This document shows positions 34,150 to 45,183 of a DNA stretch of 64,000 nt, piece by piece. The DNA lies in the NCBI GenBank assembly GCA_002778195.1, contig PCDI01000005.1, positions 241,351 through 305,350 of the forward strand, given 5' to 3'. Below the pieces are notes generated by a model. The model searched no databases, was not told the DNA's origin, and was given only the letters and a program-made list of their open reading frames with translations. This stretch comes from Raffaelea ambrosiae. Lineage: Eukaryota; Ascomycota; Sordariomycetes; Ophiostomatales; Ophiostomataceae. The number at the start of each line of letters is the position of its first letter. Positions within the stretch are counted from its first letter, which is position 1. A program made the position numbers and the translations under genes.

Positions 34150-36566
34150 GGTGGTGGAAGGCGGGTGTTTCTGCGGGATCGGCTAGAAGTGGAGGAAGCT
34201 GGTGCTGCTGTGTGCAGCTGTGCGTAGGCTGGCGCTGCCGGATGCTGCTGGGTGCAGCTGGGTGCAGCTGGGTGCAGTTGTGTGCCGCTGGGGCTGCAAC
34301 ACATGGCCCGACAGCCCTGCAGCGGCCGAGGACCTCTTGTGGGAGAGGGCTGGGCGTCGGGGATGGCCGACGATGATGGCCGACGACGATGGCCGACGAC
34401 GGTGGCCGACGGCGGCGTCTGCACGGCAGTNGGGGGGGGGGGGGGGGGGGGGGGGCAGATGGCCTTGCTGGCCTGCCGGACGCGGGCTGCTGGCTGGCTT
34501 CGGAGACGGGCTGCGGCCGCGGGCACGGCGTCGGAGAACTCTGGTGATGATGCCGCTGATGCTGGTCGCGATGGTCTGGCTGCGTTTGCTGCCGCACTCG
34601 TGTACACGTAGGGACAACCGACGATGCGAGGGACGGGGGGCACAGAATGACTGCGGCGAATATGGATCTAGACACTGTTGGATGGGGCTTGCGAGTGCGT
34701 GCGTTGGTGAAGCGTGCGCTGGCGAAGCGTGCGTCTGCGTGACGGGGGAGGGGATTTTCGCTTGTTTTTACATGGCTCTTTTGCACGTGCAACTCCCAAC
34801 AGCCCCAGAGGACGGACAGACGAAACGGCTAGGGGCTTTCGTTTCTTACGAGGAGGGTGTGGCATTATCTCACAGCAGGTGGGGCGCCGTACCGGCTGGC
34901 ACTAGCGCTAGGCTGCTTCAGCGCAGCTAATACCTGCTGGGTTGGCACGAGTCCCTCGCAGCGGCGCGAGCGAATCCAGCCTACAGGGCACGACAGCTCG
35001 AACCACTCGAACCGAGCACTTTTGTCTGGGACGCTGGCCTGTTGGGGCCCGTTGGACGCTGCTGGACGCTGCTGGACGCTGTTGGAGGCCACTGACAGAC
35101 TTCCAGACCGACCCAGGAGGAGGGAACCACTAAGACCTATGCAGACACGCAGAAGCGCAGAAGCGCAGGCGCAAGCCACAAAAAAGGGCTAAAAATAGAG
35201 GTCGAAGACTTGGGGAAGAAAAAGAGCTTGACAACTGAACGCCAGACAAAAGCTGCAGCGAAAATGATAAAAAAAAAGGGACCAGATGGCAGCCCTCGTC
35301 CTATCGCCTCCTCGGCAGCAATGACGAGAACAACAAAGCGGCGTCGTCAGACGTGGATGCCAGGGCCATGGCGTACGAATACTTGCAGGCTGCGTTGGCC
35401 AGTGTAAGATACGCATGTGCAAGTCCGCATCCCAGCCGGACCATCCAGCCAGCGTCAATCACATGCGCGCTACCCGTTCAGCGCAGCCCCGGATAGGTGG
35501 AGACTGACCAGCTGTGCAGAAAACTTCTAATGGTGGCCCCACCGTCCCACCACTATTTGGCCTGGCAAGCGAAGTCCCATCCGACTGTTGCATGTAGGGG
35601 GAAATATGTGAGATATCTTGCTTTGTTCGTACGGGTCTGCTCCTGCCGTAACCCTTGCAGAACTCTTGTCCTAGTGGCACCTATGCAGAGGGATGGCTTG
35701 GCCTGGCAGTGAGACGAAGGAGCGGCCGATGGCTGTTACGATGCCGCCAAATTATGGGCAAAAACATGTAGTAGTTAGTGATTGCCGTTTGCAAAGGGCG
35801 GCGCAAAAGGACCACTTGTGCCAAGGCCAAACACGGACCAAACGGCAGGGCGCCGGGCTGAGAGAACGTTCTTTCCTTTTTTTTTTTTTTTAAAAAAAAA
35901 AAAGAAAACATCCAACACTGTAGCAAATGTCTGGCTCCTCTGACGCCGCCAGAACGACTTCGACCGCAAGCCTGTGAAGACCACGGCTAACAGCCTGGCA
36001 GCTCTTAAAGAACCACGGGGATTCCCCCTCTTTCTCCGCACCGCTGAATCGCAGATCCCAACCACAACGACTCGGTCATGGCCGACGCAGAATGCGAGGC
36101 ATGGTTGTGTCGCAAACGGTTGGGCTGCACTGTCTTTGAGGGTGCGTGTGTGTGGAAGAGGTAAGTTTAAAAAAAAAAGCAAGGTTTTTTTTTTGGAACT
36201 ATATAGCCCGCCCCCAAAGGCGGTCAAAGCCCAGCCGTGTTCCGAAATGTTAATCCGATGCCGGCTAGCGGACCTAGGCTTCTGTGTTGGGGTACTGCGA
36301 TTAGGACATCAAGCAAGGTTCACGACCGCTGGCCAAAGGAACGCAATTGTGCTACGCATGCTCCCATCCCCACCGACCCGACGCGCTCTCAGTCGGCTTC
36401 TCGCGCCACAGACCATCCAGGACACAAGAACACAGAGAACAGAAGCAGGCTTCTCTTTGTCTGGATACTGAGAACGGCGACCAGTGCAGGACTAGGGGCA
36501 AAAAGAGGCTCCTGCGACGTGCACCAACCACAGCTGCTCCTACCCTGAGATTCCGACTCCAACAAC
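34150..36566. other. Divergent intergenic region OPI1 / AP-1 mu
   Basis: About 2.4 kb. It holds a short direct repeat GCTGGGTGCAG (about 34249-34275), an N followed by a run of about 24 G (34431-34455), a repeat of GCTGGACGCT (about 35055-35085), and T/A runs (35877-35903, 36168-36195). I see no coding gene; long leaders of both flanking genes are plausible. Confidence 0.6.
34431..34455. repeat. Ambiguous base plus poly-G run (assembly weak point)
   Basis: An N at 34431 is followed by about 24 G. Length is unreliable, and the site may mark a contig join or a sequencing slip. It lies about 280 bp upstream of the OPI1 start codon. Confidence 0.85.
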
Positions 36567-38206
36567 ATGGCCTCTGCCGTGTTCTTCCTCGACCTCAAGG
36601 GCAAGGTCTGTTGCTGCCCTATACAGCGCCCAGTCTTTTATAATCATTGCCGTTTCTGACCACCCATCTGCAACCACAGACCCTTCTGGCCAGAAACTAC
36701 CGCGGAGACATCCCCATGTCCGCCGTGGAGAAGTTCCCCATTCTGCTGAGCGAAGCTGAAGAGGAGTCTTCTGCCGTCCCGCCCTGCTTCTCACACGAGG
36801 GCATCAACGTAAGATATCCTCGTTCAAGAGCGCACTACCCCGCGCTGCCTGCATGCAAACGAACGATGCGCTCGCCTGTTTTGCCTGTCCTGTTAGTGCT
36901 CGAGGCTGATCAGTCACTTTCTACAGTACCTGTATATCCGGCACAACAACCTCTACCTTCTTGCTCTCACCAAACGCAACACGAATGCCGCCGAAATACT
37001 GCTCTTCCTGCATCGCATCGTGGACGTCTTCACCGAGTACTTCAAAGCACTAGAAGAGGAGTCCATTCGTGACAACTTTGTCATCATCTACGAGTTGCTG
37101 GACGAGATGATGGATTTTGGCTACCCGCAGACAACCGAGTCCAAAATTCTGCAAGAATACATTACACAAGAATCCCATAAACTTGAGATTCAAGCACGCC
37201 CGCCAATCGCCGTCACAAATGCCGTCTCGTGGCGATCCGAGGGCATTCGCTACCGGAAAAACGAGGTTTTCTTGGACGTCATCGAGTCCCTCAACTTGCT
37301 TGTCTCTGCCAACGGAAATGTGCTCCGTTCTGAAATCCTAGGCTCCATCAAGATGAAATGCTATCTCTCAGGCATGCCAGAGCTGCGCCTGGGCCTCAAC
37401 GACAAGGTCATGTTTGAAACCACTGGAAGGACAACTCGTGGCAAAGCCATTGAAATGGAGGACGTCAAGTTTCACCAGTGCGTTCGCCTCTCGCGCTTCG
37501 AAAACGACCGCACAATTTCCTTCATCCCCCCAGACGGAGAGTTTGAGCTCATGTCGTACCGCTTGAACACTCAGGTAAAGCCGCTGATCTGGGTCGAGTG
37601 CGTCGTCGAATCACACAGTGGCAGTCGCATAGAATACATGCTCAAAGCCAAGGCCCAGTTCAAGCGGAGGAGCACGGCAAACAACGTCGAGATCATAGTA
37701 CCTGTTCCTGATGACGCCGACTCACCCCGCTTCCGCACAAACATTGGCACCGTGCACTATGCCCCGGAACAGAGCGCCATTGTTTGGAAGATCAAGCAGT
37801 TTGGTGGCAACAAGGAGTTTTTGATGCGCGCCGAGCTTGGTCTCCCAAGCGTTCGAGGCGATGATGAGCATGGCGGCGGCATGACTGGAGGCTTCGGTGG
37901 TAGCATGGGTGGTGTCGGTGCCCCGGGAAAGGGTGCGAAGCGACCCATTCAAGTGAAGTTTGAAATTCCTTATTTTACCACGAGCGGAATTCAAGTTCGG
38001 TACCTGAAAATCACCGAACCAAAGGTACGGCTCTATCTTCCCTTTACCCTGTCTGCATCACCTCTTTACTTTCATATCGGTGATACGCAAAGGTAACACA
38101 GACTGATCATGGATCCTCCATCTAGCTCCAATACCCATCACTGCCATGGGTCCGTTATATAACGCAGTCTGGCGACATCGCCGTCAGACTTCCAGATGTC
38201 GCGTAA
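36567..38206 (+). CDS. APM1: AP-1 clathrin adaptor complex mu subunit
   Basis: Four exons: 36567-36605, 36680-36808, 36927-38024 and 38126-38206, with introns of 74, 118 and 101 bp. All phases agree, giving 448 residues, the family's usual length. The N-terminal longin-like part reads MASAVFFLDLKGK-TLLARNYRGDIP, then HEGIN-YLYIRHNNLYLLALTKRN and DEMMDFGYPQTTESKILQEYI. The C-terminal mu homology domain follows: YRKNEVFLDVIESLNLLVS, GMPELRLGLNDK, FIPPDGEFELMSYR and YFTTSGIQVRYLKITEPK, ending LQYPSLPWVRYITQSGDI. Mu1 binds YXXphi sorting signals at the trans-Golgi and endosomes. A Gly-rich loop (GGGMTGGFGGSMGG) sits in the mu homology domain before RPIQVKFEIPYF. PPDGEFELMSYR and the ending support AP-1 over AP-2 or AP-3. 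Confidence 0.95.
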
Positions 38207-39020
38207 TATTCCTGGTCATGCGGGTGAAGCCTGCATCACGTGGCAGAAGTAGTTATTGGAAACCTTTGTGTTTCTGCATATATTGCTGTGGAGTATGCGC
38301 ATCTGGTTTAAACGAAAATGTTGTATGAATTTTTATCTTAGCGGGACACCCCAGGCGGATGCCGAGGCCCCTTTGCCTATGTACACGGAAGACTTGAGGT
38401 ATAGAGAGAAGAGCATTGAGCCTGCCAGCTTTTCTTGTTGTATGGGCGTCATAACCATGCTACATGCCATGCCGTTATTAGTGCCCAAGGGGATAGAGTA
38501 TGCAACCACACGCCTAGATAACCTATCTTCTCAAGCTACATTTAACTGGCTGTCAGCCTACACTTCCAGCGCATTAGAACTGCCTTCAATCCGGGTGACC
38601 GGGTTTATCGTATACCAGTGGAGATTTTAGGCCAGCGCAGGGCCTCACCACGAAGTGACTACTACGTTGAGTGGCAGGCATGAGCACCCACAAATCTACT
38701 CGTACCAATTTTATGAGCATGATATCACATCAAATGTAACTAGTCTTAATGTATTATGGCCGTGGCCGTTTGAATTCATGAACGAGTCGTTGAGAGGAGG
38801 GATACATTCTGGGGCTCTCAAATACAATGAAAAAGAAAGGGCAAATCTTGTGGCAGGCAGAAAAACCAGTCTGAACAAGTAGGATAAACCAAAGGGAGAA
38901 GCATGAAAATCATGAGCAACATGACAAGAAACCAATGAAAAACAAGAGTAGAGAGACCATATGGTTCGGCAAGGCAAATGACAGCTTTAGAAAGGAAGGA
39001 CTGGTGCACAAATGCAACGG
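38207..39020. other. Convergent intergenic region
   Basis: About 810 bp between the stop codons of the AP-1 mu and SAM decarboxylase genes. It is AT-rich, with one TACTCGTA at 38697-38704. No gene seen. Confidence 0.6.
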
Positions 39021-40685
39021 TTAAATCTCCCCAACCCTAGCCTCGCCATCACCGACCCAGCCATCCCGTTCATAATACCGGAAAACAAGGTCGTAGTCTT
39101 CAAAATCATGGACAATGCGGTCGATGCGGCGATATCCGGGAATACGCTCAAGGCGAGGTTTTCCGGCCAGGCCTGTGCCCAAGCCGCCAATCTGCCGGCC
39201 GCTCTCGTCTGCCAAGAAGTATTGGTCCTTCACGGGCCCCTTGGCCTCAAACAAAGTGACGCTAAACCGGCCAGGCCGGAAAATATCAACCACATGCTTG
39301 ACAATGTCTGCCGTCTGCCTCCCTTCTTGGCCACCGGGCACATTCGTCTCGAACGAAGCAAATGAGCAGTGTGGCTCGGGAGTGACGTGGACCGTAAAAT
39401 AATGAATACCGCGATCTGCCGGCTCGGAGCCCGCCACATTCTCGCTCTTGGCTGGCACAGGAGCTGGAATCACCCCATTTGCAGAGAATCCGCATGGAGC
39501 AAACATGTATGCATCGATACGCGAATCGGGATACATACTGGAAGGGTACACATCCGAAAGGCCGCAGTTGTCGGACACAGCCGTGCCCAGAGCATGGCCT
39601 TCTGTAGGCATCGACTCAGCAGAGGTGTGCTCGCTTGTAGGTGTCAACATACCAGCCGATCCGTGAGAAATATCATCCACGTCGAATATGTCATCGGCTC
39701 CCGCAATACTGTAGGAGCTATCAGACAGCCCACTGACACTGTCTTGTGTCGGCCGCGTCTCTTCACGCTCAACAGAAACTTTTCCGCGTGCGACCGCACT
39801 CGCATGCGACAAGTAGAACTGCTTCGCGTTTTCCGGGTCTAAGTCGGTCATTAAAATCTCCAACGTTTCGTCATTGATGGTGGTTGTCTGGGTGAGAGGC
39901 TGCGGCAGAATCCCAGTCGGGATCTTGGATGATCGGGGCGCATAGCCGGTAGCTTTTCTATGATCAGGACTCAATGGAGGACTGAGGGACGAGTTTGGTG
40001 ACGTAATGTAGAGGTACCAATGATCGCCGTTCATCTTGCCCACCATGTAAGCACTGCCATTCTCAAACATGTCGTCGAGGTACTTGACTTCCTGTTTCCA
40101 GCTGCGATGGGGCCCTTGCTGCTTCTCCGGAAAGAGAAAATTCTTGCGGCTATAAAAGACACGATAAGGTGTCGCAGCCGCTCGGACATCTTCAAGAGAC
40201 GTGGCGTTGTGGAAGGGGAAGCCAGCAGCATCAGCGGCGATGCGGAGCAGGCGGTGAAGACCGAGCAAAAGCGTTGTTGTACCGCATGTCTTTAGGATAA
40301 TCTTGTGCGGGAATACGAACATGCTGGATTCAGACAAAAGATACGCGTCCACGGCATCAGAGTAGATGACGGAGAGTACCTTGCAGTTGACGAGATCCAG
40401 CATTTCGACCCAATCCTCATGGGGTACAGATTTGAGCCCAGTTTTTTTCACAGTCGGGGCAAGGGCATCGGGACCCGGGGCAAACCAGACTTCGAGAAGC
40501 TTTTCGGGGCCTATCGCCACGAGTGTTAATCATGTACATCGCCACGACGCTGGCTGGGCCAGACACATACCTTCGAAGGCATTGCTCGAGTCTAGTTCCG
40601 CAGCAACATCGTGATTGATAGTTAAATGCGGCGTTGCCAGCGACGGCGAAAAAGTGCAGCCATGAGGAACTTCGAGGGTGACCAT
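39021..40685 (-). CDS. SPE2: S-adenosylmethionine decarboxylase proenzyme
   Basis: Exons 40685-40571 and 40510-39021 join over a 60-bp intron (donor GTATGT, acceptor GATAG), making NAFE-GPEKLLEVWF, to 534 residues. The enzyme makes decarboxylated AdoMet, the aminopropyl donor for spermidine and spermine. The self-cleavage site is YLLSESSMFVFP: cleavage between Glu99 and Ser100 would leave the pyruvoyl group. The catalytic Cys lies in LKTCGTT (Cys114). The C-terminal half has WYLYITSP and HYFTVHVTPEPHCSFASFETN, expected for the alpha chain, but a long Ser/Thr/Asp-rich insertion separates them, making the protein longer than most family members. The first ATG in frame after an upstream stop is at 40685. 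The leader carries a candidate spliced upstream ORF (see 40758-41229). Confidence 0.95.
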
Positions 40686-40757
40686 CTCCGGTGGCGCGTC
40701 AATGTCTCCGGGTTGCCGAAAGACTCTCAACTCTCAAGCTTCGCTGCACTAGCTGAT

Positions 40758-41229
40758 CTAGCAATCTTCCCCTAGGAGAAGACTTCCGCGGGGCGCTAGC
40801 TGCCACTCAAACGAACCTTGCGGTGTCCGTTTGAGAGAGTAGGCCCACAGGACGAAGGAGACTTGGAGATGCTGGCGAAGCCAGCGGCAATGTATCGAGT
40901 GGTTGTCTAGCCAAACGCCGTGAAGGACGTTATGGAGGTCGGGCGGAAAGGGGGAGCGTGAAGACCTGCGAGGAAGGAATGGTGGGCTGCTTTACTCGGA
41001 AGAGTCCACGATAACAATGCCGATACCCGGCCAAGAGTATCGGATGGAAGAGGGTTGTTGATGCGCAATATGCGTGTGTGATGGGGTTCGGCTGTAGTGA
41101 ATCGTGCTATCGAGGCCTGAACAATTGACAGTCAGACATGACACAAACAGAGGTTGCGGATAAGCAGAAGCCGCGGGCAACGTACTTGGCTGGCTTGGAG
41201 AGAAAGCGGAGGAGATCCTTAGGGCTCAT
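40758..41229 (-). CDS. Candidate spliced upstream ORF in the SAM decarboxylase leader
   Basis: An ATG at 41229 opens MSPKDLLRFLSKPA and reaches a clean donor (AA|GTACGT, exon end 41186). If spliced to the acceptor TTCCTCGCAG at 40966, the frame continues from 40965 to a TAG at 40758-40760, giving 83 codons with protein-like composition (DLHNVLHGVWLDN, HCRWLRQHLQVSFVLWAYSL, GSFEWQLAPRG). The stop lies 72 nt before the decarboxylase ATG, on the same strand. An alternative acceptor at 41117 (69-bp intron) or no splicing would give 17- or 40-codon peptides ending in the same PR-stop. Polyamine-responsive upstream ORFs control this enzyme in plants and mammals; a similar role here is inference. 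I do not recognise the peptide, so a small independent gene is also possible. Confidence 0.5.
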
Positions 41230-41912
41230 GGAGCAGTGCAGGTGGAAACAGAGAAGTCGAAGTCGTGTCCTTTGACAAATGCCAGAAGGAACTAGAATGC
41301 AACGGCTATCCTGGCGGACTGCATGAATCGAGTCTGAAGGGGCGGCTCTTCAAGAGACATTAGCATTTGTCTCCATGGGAGTCCTCTCGCATGCGGAACA
41401 AAGGCTCCATTGAACTCACGGGAATAGTTGCGGATGTCGCGTGATAGCTGCAAAAAATCGGGCTGGGCTCCGGGAACGGCAATTCTCGTGTCGTGACTAC
41501 TCAATCTTTACAACCTTTCTCCTGCAGTGCTGGGGTTGGTTGTAAGGGTCGACATGTGTGGGTGTTGAGGCTGTGAATGCGAATTGAAGTTTTGCAAAGG
41601 AGCTGCGAGGGGGGAAGAAGGAGCAGTTACAGCGCTGGTTCTTTAAATTTTTTTTGGCAGGCCGCCAAGAAATATGTGCAAGAATTTTTTGATTCATTGT
41701 GTGGAGTTTTGGGGTGTTCCAGGGCGGTGAGTGTGGGCTGCGTGGTCACGGAGGCAGTAACCAGTGGTGGGGCCAGCCAAACCGGCGAACCACTATCATT
41801 AGTAATTTGCTGCTGCAGCCTCGTTTTCATATGCTTTGACCATGTTTAAATTTAAATTTAACTTTTGCTTTTTCTTTCCTCTTCCTTTCTTTTCATTGTA
41901 AAACATTTCTTA
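41230..41912. other. Upstream region of SPE2 / 3' flank of CFD1
   Basis: About 680 bp between tandem minus-strand genes. It contains an ATTTAAATTTAAATTT-like stretch near 41845-41862 and a T-run near 41645. No additional gene supported. Confidence 0.55.
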
Positions 41913-42896
41913 TCAACATGCTTCTGCACGTTTCCTGGCCGCCTCGGCCACATTGTCCGCAATCGTCACGAAAAGTGGTGACAGGGAACAGCTGGCGTAC
42001 TTGTGAATCAACAGCCGTTTCTCACTTTCGCCATGAAGCTCACGACCACCAGGGAAGTCTTTGCCGCCCACTTTTGTCCCGGCCGGGTAGCTCGGTGTCC
42101 GCCCAGACTCGACAAGGACAACGAACTGTGGATCAATGGGGACATTTCCCAGGAACGGCACGCCGAAGTCCTCGGCCATCGACTTCCCACCGCCGCTCAT
42201 GAATATGTCCGTACACTCAGAGCAGTTGGGGCAGACAAACCCACTCATGTTTTCCACCACACCAATGACGTCAATGTCCGTTTTGGTGCAGAAGTTGAGC
42301 TCCTTCCGCACATCTGCTGTTGCCACAGCTTGCGGCGTCGTGACAACCACTGCCCCTGCAATTTGCTGCGGCAGGCTACTTTGTAGCAGGGTCTCTGCAA
42401 GTGATATGTGTTCGTCGCTCGTGCCAGGAGGCGTGTCGATCAGTAGGAAATCCACCTCGCCCCAGAATACATCACTGAGAAACTGCCGTACCATGGCTGT
42501 CTTCTTCGGCCCTCTCCAGACCACTGCGTCGCCCCTCTTTGGGAGGAGAAATCCGAGGCTGATTACTCGCAGTGCGCCAATGCCTTCCGACGGGTCTGCC
42601 TCATGCACCGTCACAGGCAACCAGCCCCCCGGCGTCTGTGTTACTTTGGCATCCTCAATACCGAACATTCGTGGTATAGACGGCCCCGTGAGATCGACAT
42701 CGAGCACGCCCACAGAATGCCCGGCCAGGGACAGCGAGAGCGCCAGCTGTGTCGTGACTGAGGACTTGCCAACACCCCCCTTCCCAGAGAGAATCTGTAT
42801 GTATGGGACGGGGCACAAGTCAATGAACGCACCAGATAGTATTGGGGGGAGAATAGCGCGTACCAAGACGATATGTTTGACTCGAGACAGGGACAT
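41913..42896 (-). CDS. CFD1: Cytosolic Fe-S cluster assembly scaffold NTPase (NUBP2/Cfd1)
   Basis: Exons 42896-42864 and 42794-41913 join over a 69-bp intron (donor GTACGC, acceptor ACATACAG) and encode 304 residues. The 11-codon first exon plus exon 2 make VKHIVLILSGKGGVGKSS, the deviant Walker A/P-loop of the Mrp/NBP35 family. Other blocks are VLDVDLTGPSIPRMFGI, LLIDTPPGTSDEH, VVVTTPQAVATADVRKE and NMSGFVCPNCSECTDIF, whose CPNC pair is the bridging Fe-S ligand motif. The protein lacks the N-terminal four-Cys ferredoxin-like extension of Nbp35, which points to Cfd1. With Nbp35 it forms the scaffold that builds 4Fe-4S clusters for cytosolic and nuclear proteins. The frame is open upstream of 42896 but only from a TTG codon. 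The C-terminal tail (EAARKRAEAC) is short. Confidence 0.95.
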   Translation of the reverse strand: MSLSRVKHIVLVRAILPPILSGAFIDLCPVPYIQILSGKGGVGKSSVTTQLALSLSLAGHSVGVLDVDLTGPSIPRMFGIEDAKVTQTPGGWLPVTVHEADPSEGIGALRVISLGFLLPKRGDAVVWRGPKKTAMVRQFLSDVFWGEVDFLLIDTPPGTSDEHISLAETLLQSSLPQQIAGAVVVTTPQAVATADVRKELNFCTKTDIDVIGVVENMSGFVCPNCSECTDIFMSGGGKSMAEDFGVPFLGNVPIDPQFVVLVESGRTPSYPAGTKVGGKDFPGGRELHGESEKRLLIHKYASCSLSPLFVTIADNVAEAARKRAEAC

Positions 42897-43233
42897 GGCA
42901 GGGTCATCTATCAAGGTTTGCTGAAGAAAGATCAGTGTAGTCCAGTATAATTCTTTAGTGGGGAGCCGTTACGGTTTTGTGGTTGGATAGCATTAGTAAT
43001 GCTAATTTGCGGCCATTAATACGCCTCTAGCCTTTCCGCCGCAAGCCGATAGGCTAAGTGCAATCCGTCACGACTTGCACTTGTTTCACGGATCTGATTT
43101 CTATGCCGCTGTGATCGCTACTTTCCCGGAGCGATAACCACTGCGACCAGAAACCATAAGCCACCAAAGAATGGGTATTCACGCTCTCATATGTCCCACA
43201 GCTCTGATTTAAATATGCGCTGCCCGTCACGCA
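42897..43233. promoter_or_regulatory. Divergent promoter region CFD1 / unknown gene
   Basis: 337 bp separates the two divergent ATGs, so the promoters must overlap or abut. It is AT-richer than the flanking coding DNA. No specific factor site is claimed. Confidence 0.5.
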
Positions 43234-45183
43234 ATGGATGATCCTTGGGGAACGCCATGGACATCAACCGACCAAAGCTCGAGCGCGTCTCGTCCTGTCG
43301 TCTCGCTCGGACAGAGCCTCGCGTCTCTTCCACAGGACGACCCACGTAACGAAGATCAAAATTCCCGTCCTTCGACCACACCATGGACAGACAACATCGA
43401 GGTGGAATTTGGAGATTGGACCAAAGCCAACCCGATTGATGAAATCGCAGCTGCACCAATCGGATGGGGCAATTTGGGCACCGCAAATTCAACGAGACTC
43501 GAACAGGACACGCTAAACAACCAGGAGCACGGCTATGATCTTAGAGACACCATTGTCTCACTGAGCGGAATCCCACAAGAATCGCCGATCTTTCAGTCCC
43601 ACGACGAACAAGACGACCACGGCGATCCCTTCGCGACGTACATAGACCCTTGGAAAGCAGGCCGCGAGGATACACTAGACGGGGGAGGCAAACTGTTCAA
43701 CTTTCCCGCATCCCCAGCGGTCAGCAATTCGATACTCTCACAGCACCAAGATGCCCACACTATCAGTGGTGCGGACAAAGTGTATGCGCCTGGTGGGAGC
43801 GACAACTTCTCAGGCACGGGTGACTCGGGCAAAGAATATTATCTGAACGGAGACACGGCACCGGAACATCGCAAACGACCAGAAACCCCTAGGATCGTGT
43901 CCACCAGTTCAGAAGCCGACCAAAACGACGGCGGCCAAGTTGACTTCCCGCCCGATGAGGCCCATCTTCAACCCGGAGTCCTGCCGGCAGCCACAGAAGA
44001 ACCGAAGCCGACTCCAAGCAAGCCGGTGAATTTGGGACTGCGCACTGATGCGGCAAACATTGACCTGGAACCAGCGAGCACGCAGATAGAAAACGCGGCA
44101 AAAGAGGGCGGCAACCCGAAAGCCCCGTCACCTTCACGACCGACCACCGCAGAATCGTCTCGATGGCTTCCAATGGACAGCTCGACCCATGAATCGAAAG
44201 GCGATGACGCAGCAGAATTGTATTTCTCGGGCGATGTCATCCAGGACAGCTTTACCACCGTTTCGGAGCGAAAGGCGTGGTATCGAATCTCCCGCCGGGA
44301 AAGCTGTCGGCGATACAACGCCGGTAACGAAGACAACTACCGGCCAGTATCATGGAATGCATCATCAGTACGGGTGTCAGTATTAAAGATTGTGCGGCGA
44401 TGGATGGAAGAGGACTCATTGGCTGGGAAGCCTACTCTCGGGGGCAGTGGTGTGAGAGGAAATGTGTTCGGCTGGGATTCTGCGGCCGAACCTGTCGCTC
44501 TCGACGTGGTTTACAAACGGAAGCCGAGAGGTTCTTCTCCTGGTTCACTGGCGCACAGGCACACCCGACGGCCAAAAGAACGGAATGATGCGCTTCCCGC
44601 GAGAGGCGTGTCTGACCCCGTCTTACAAGCGGGCATATGTTCCCGCGCTGTTGAAACTGGAAACGTTTTCACGGCACATTCGATCAAAGGGGCTACGGGA
44701 CGCCAAGATGCCAGAGAGACGACAGCTCGGCCGGACAATGGCGCTTCTGTTTTCGCATCGAGCTACTCGCCAGACACCGATAAGCGTCACTCTCCTTCAA
44801 CAGACATCACAAACGCTGGGCCGGATAGCTCGGAGGACGAAGGCTGGGGTGATATGGTTTCACCAACAACCGATGAACCAGGGGAGCTGCTCCCCGAAGT
44901 GCTTGTCTGTAAAACAGATGGCCATCCCTCCCCTGTCCTGCCACAACCAGTCACGGGAGGGTCAGCTGGTTTTGCGGCTGAAGAACACTTGGACTTCGGC
45001 AGAAGATTTCTCGACAGACAGGAAAGTCAGGCAGATAAGTCCAGCCCGAGGACTTTCCCTCCCTTGGTATCAGACGGAACCTGGCAGCACCGAAAGCAAA
45101 CTGGGCAAGCCTGGCCACCAGAGGATTTGTCCATCCAAGCCATAATACATGGCTTACCGGACTTGACATATATGGACCGATAG
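43234..45183 (+). CDS. Conserved fungal protein of unknown function (MDDPWG-type)
   Basis: One exon encodes 649 residues, starting MDDPWGTPWTS. Much of the protein is Ser/Pro/Asp-rich and probably disordered. One compact part near residues 345-430 looks folded: KAWYRISRRESCRRYNAGN, then YRPVSWNASSVRVSVLKIVRRWMEEDS and GNVFGWDSA. Late blocks are SSEDEGWGDMVSP and the C-terminus ending HGLPDLTYMDR. I recall proteins with this MDDPWG start, WMEED segment and LPDLSYM-type ending as widespread in filamentous ascomycetes, but without an assigned function. No signal peptide, membrane segment or enzymatic motif is visible. An overlapping open frame at 44462-45145 is a shadow. The gene is divergent from CFD1. 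Confidence 0.85.
   Translation: MDDPWGTPWTSTDQSSSASRPVVSLGQSLASLPQDDPRNEDQNSRPSTTPWTDNIEVEFGDWTKANPIDEIAAAPIGWGNLGTANSTRLEQDTLNNQEHGYDLRDTIVSLSGIPQESPIFQSHDEQDDHGDPFATYIDPWKAGREDTLDGGGKLFNFPASPAVSNSILSQHQDAHTISGADKVYAPGGSDNFSGTGDSGKEYYLNGDTAPEHRKRPETPRIVSTSSEADQNDGGQVDFPPDEAHLQPGVLPAATEEPKPTPSKPVNLGLRTDAANIDLEPASTQIENAAKEGGNPKAPSPSRPTTAESSRWLPMDSSTHESKGDDAAELYFSGDVIQDSFTTVSERKAWYRISRRESCRRYNAGNEDNYRPVSWNASSVRVSVLKIVRRWMEEDSLAGKPTLGGSGVRGNVFGWDSAAEPVALDVVYKRKPRGSSPGSLAHRHTRRPKERNDALPARGVSDPVLQAGICSRAVETGNVFTAHSIKGATGRQDARETTARPDNGASVFASSYSPDTDKRHSPSTDITNAGPDSSEDEGWGDMVSPTTDEPGELLPEVLVCKTDGHPSPVLPQPVTGGSAGFAAEEHLDFGRRFLDRQESQADKSSPRTFPPLVSDGTWQHRKQTGQAWPPEDLSIQAIIHGLPDLTYMDR

Noticed and set aside
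44462..45145. Overlapping 227-codon frame inside the MDDPWG-type gene
   Set aside because: The long frame keeps conserved-looking blocks (SEDEGWGDM, LPDLTYM) through the same region; the overlap frame has none.
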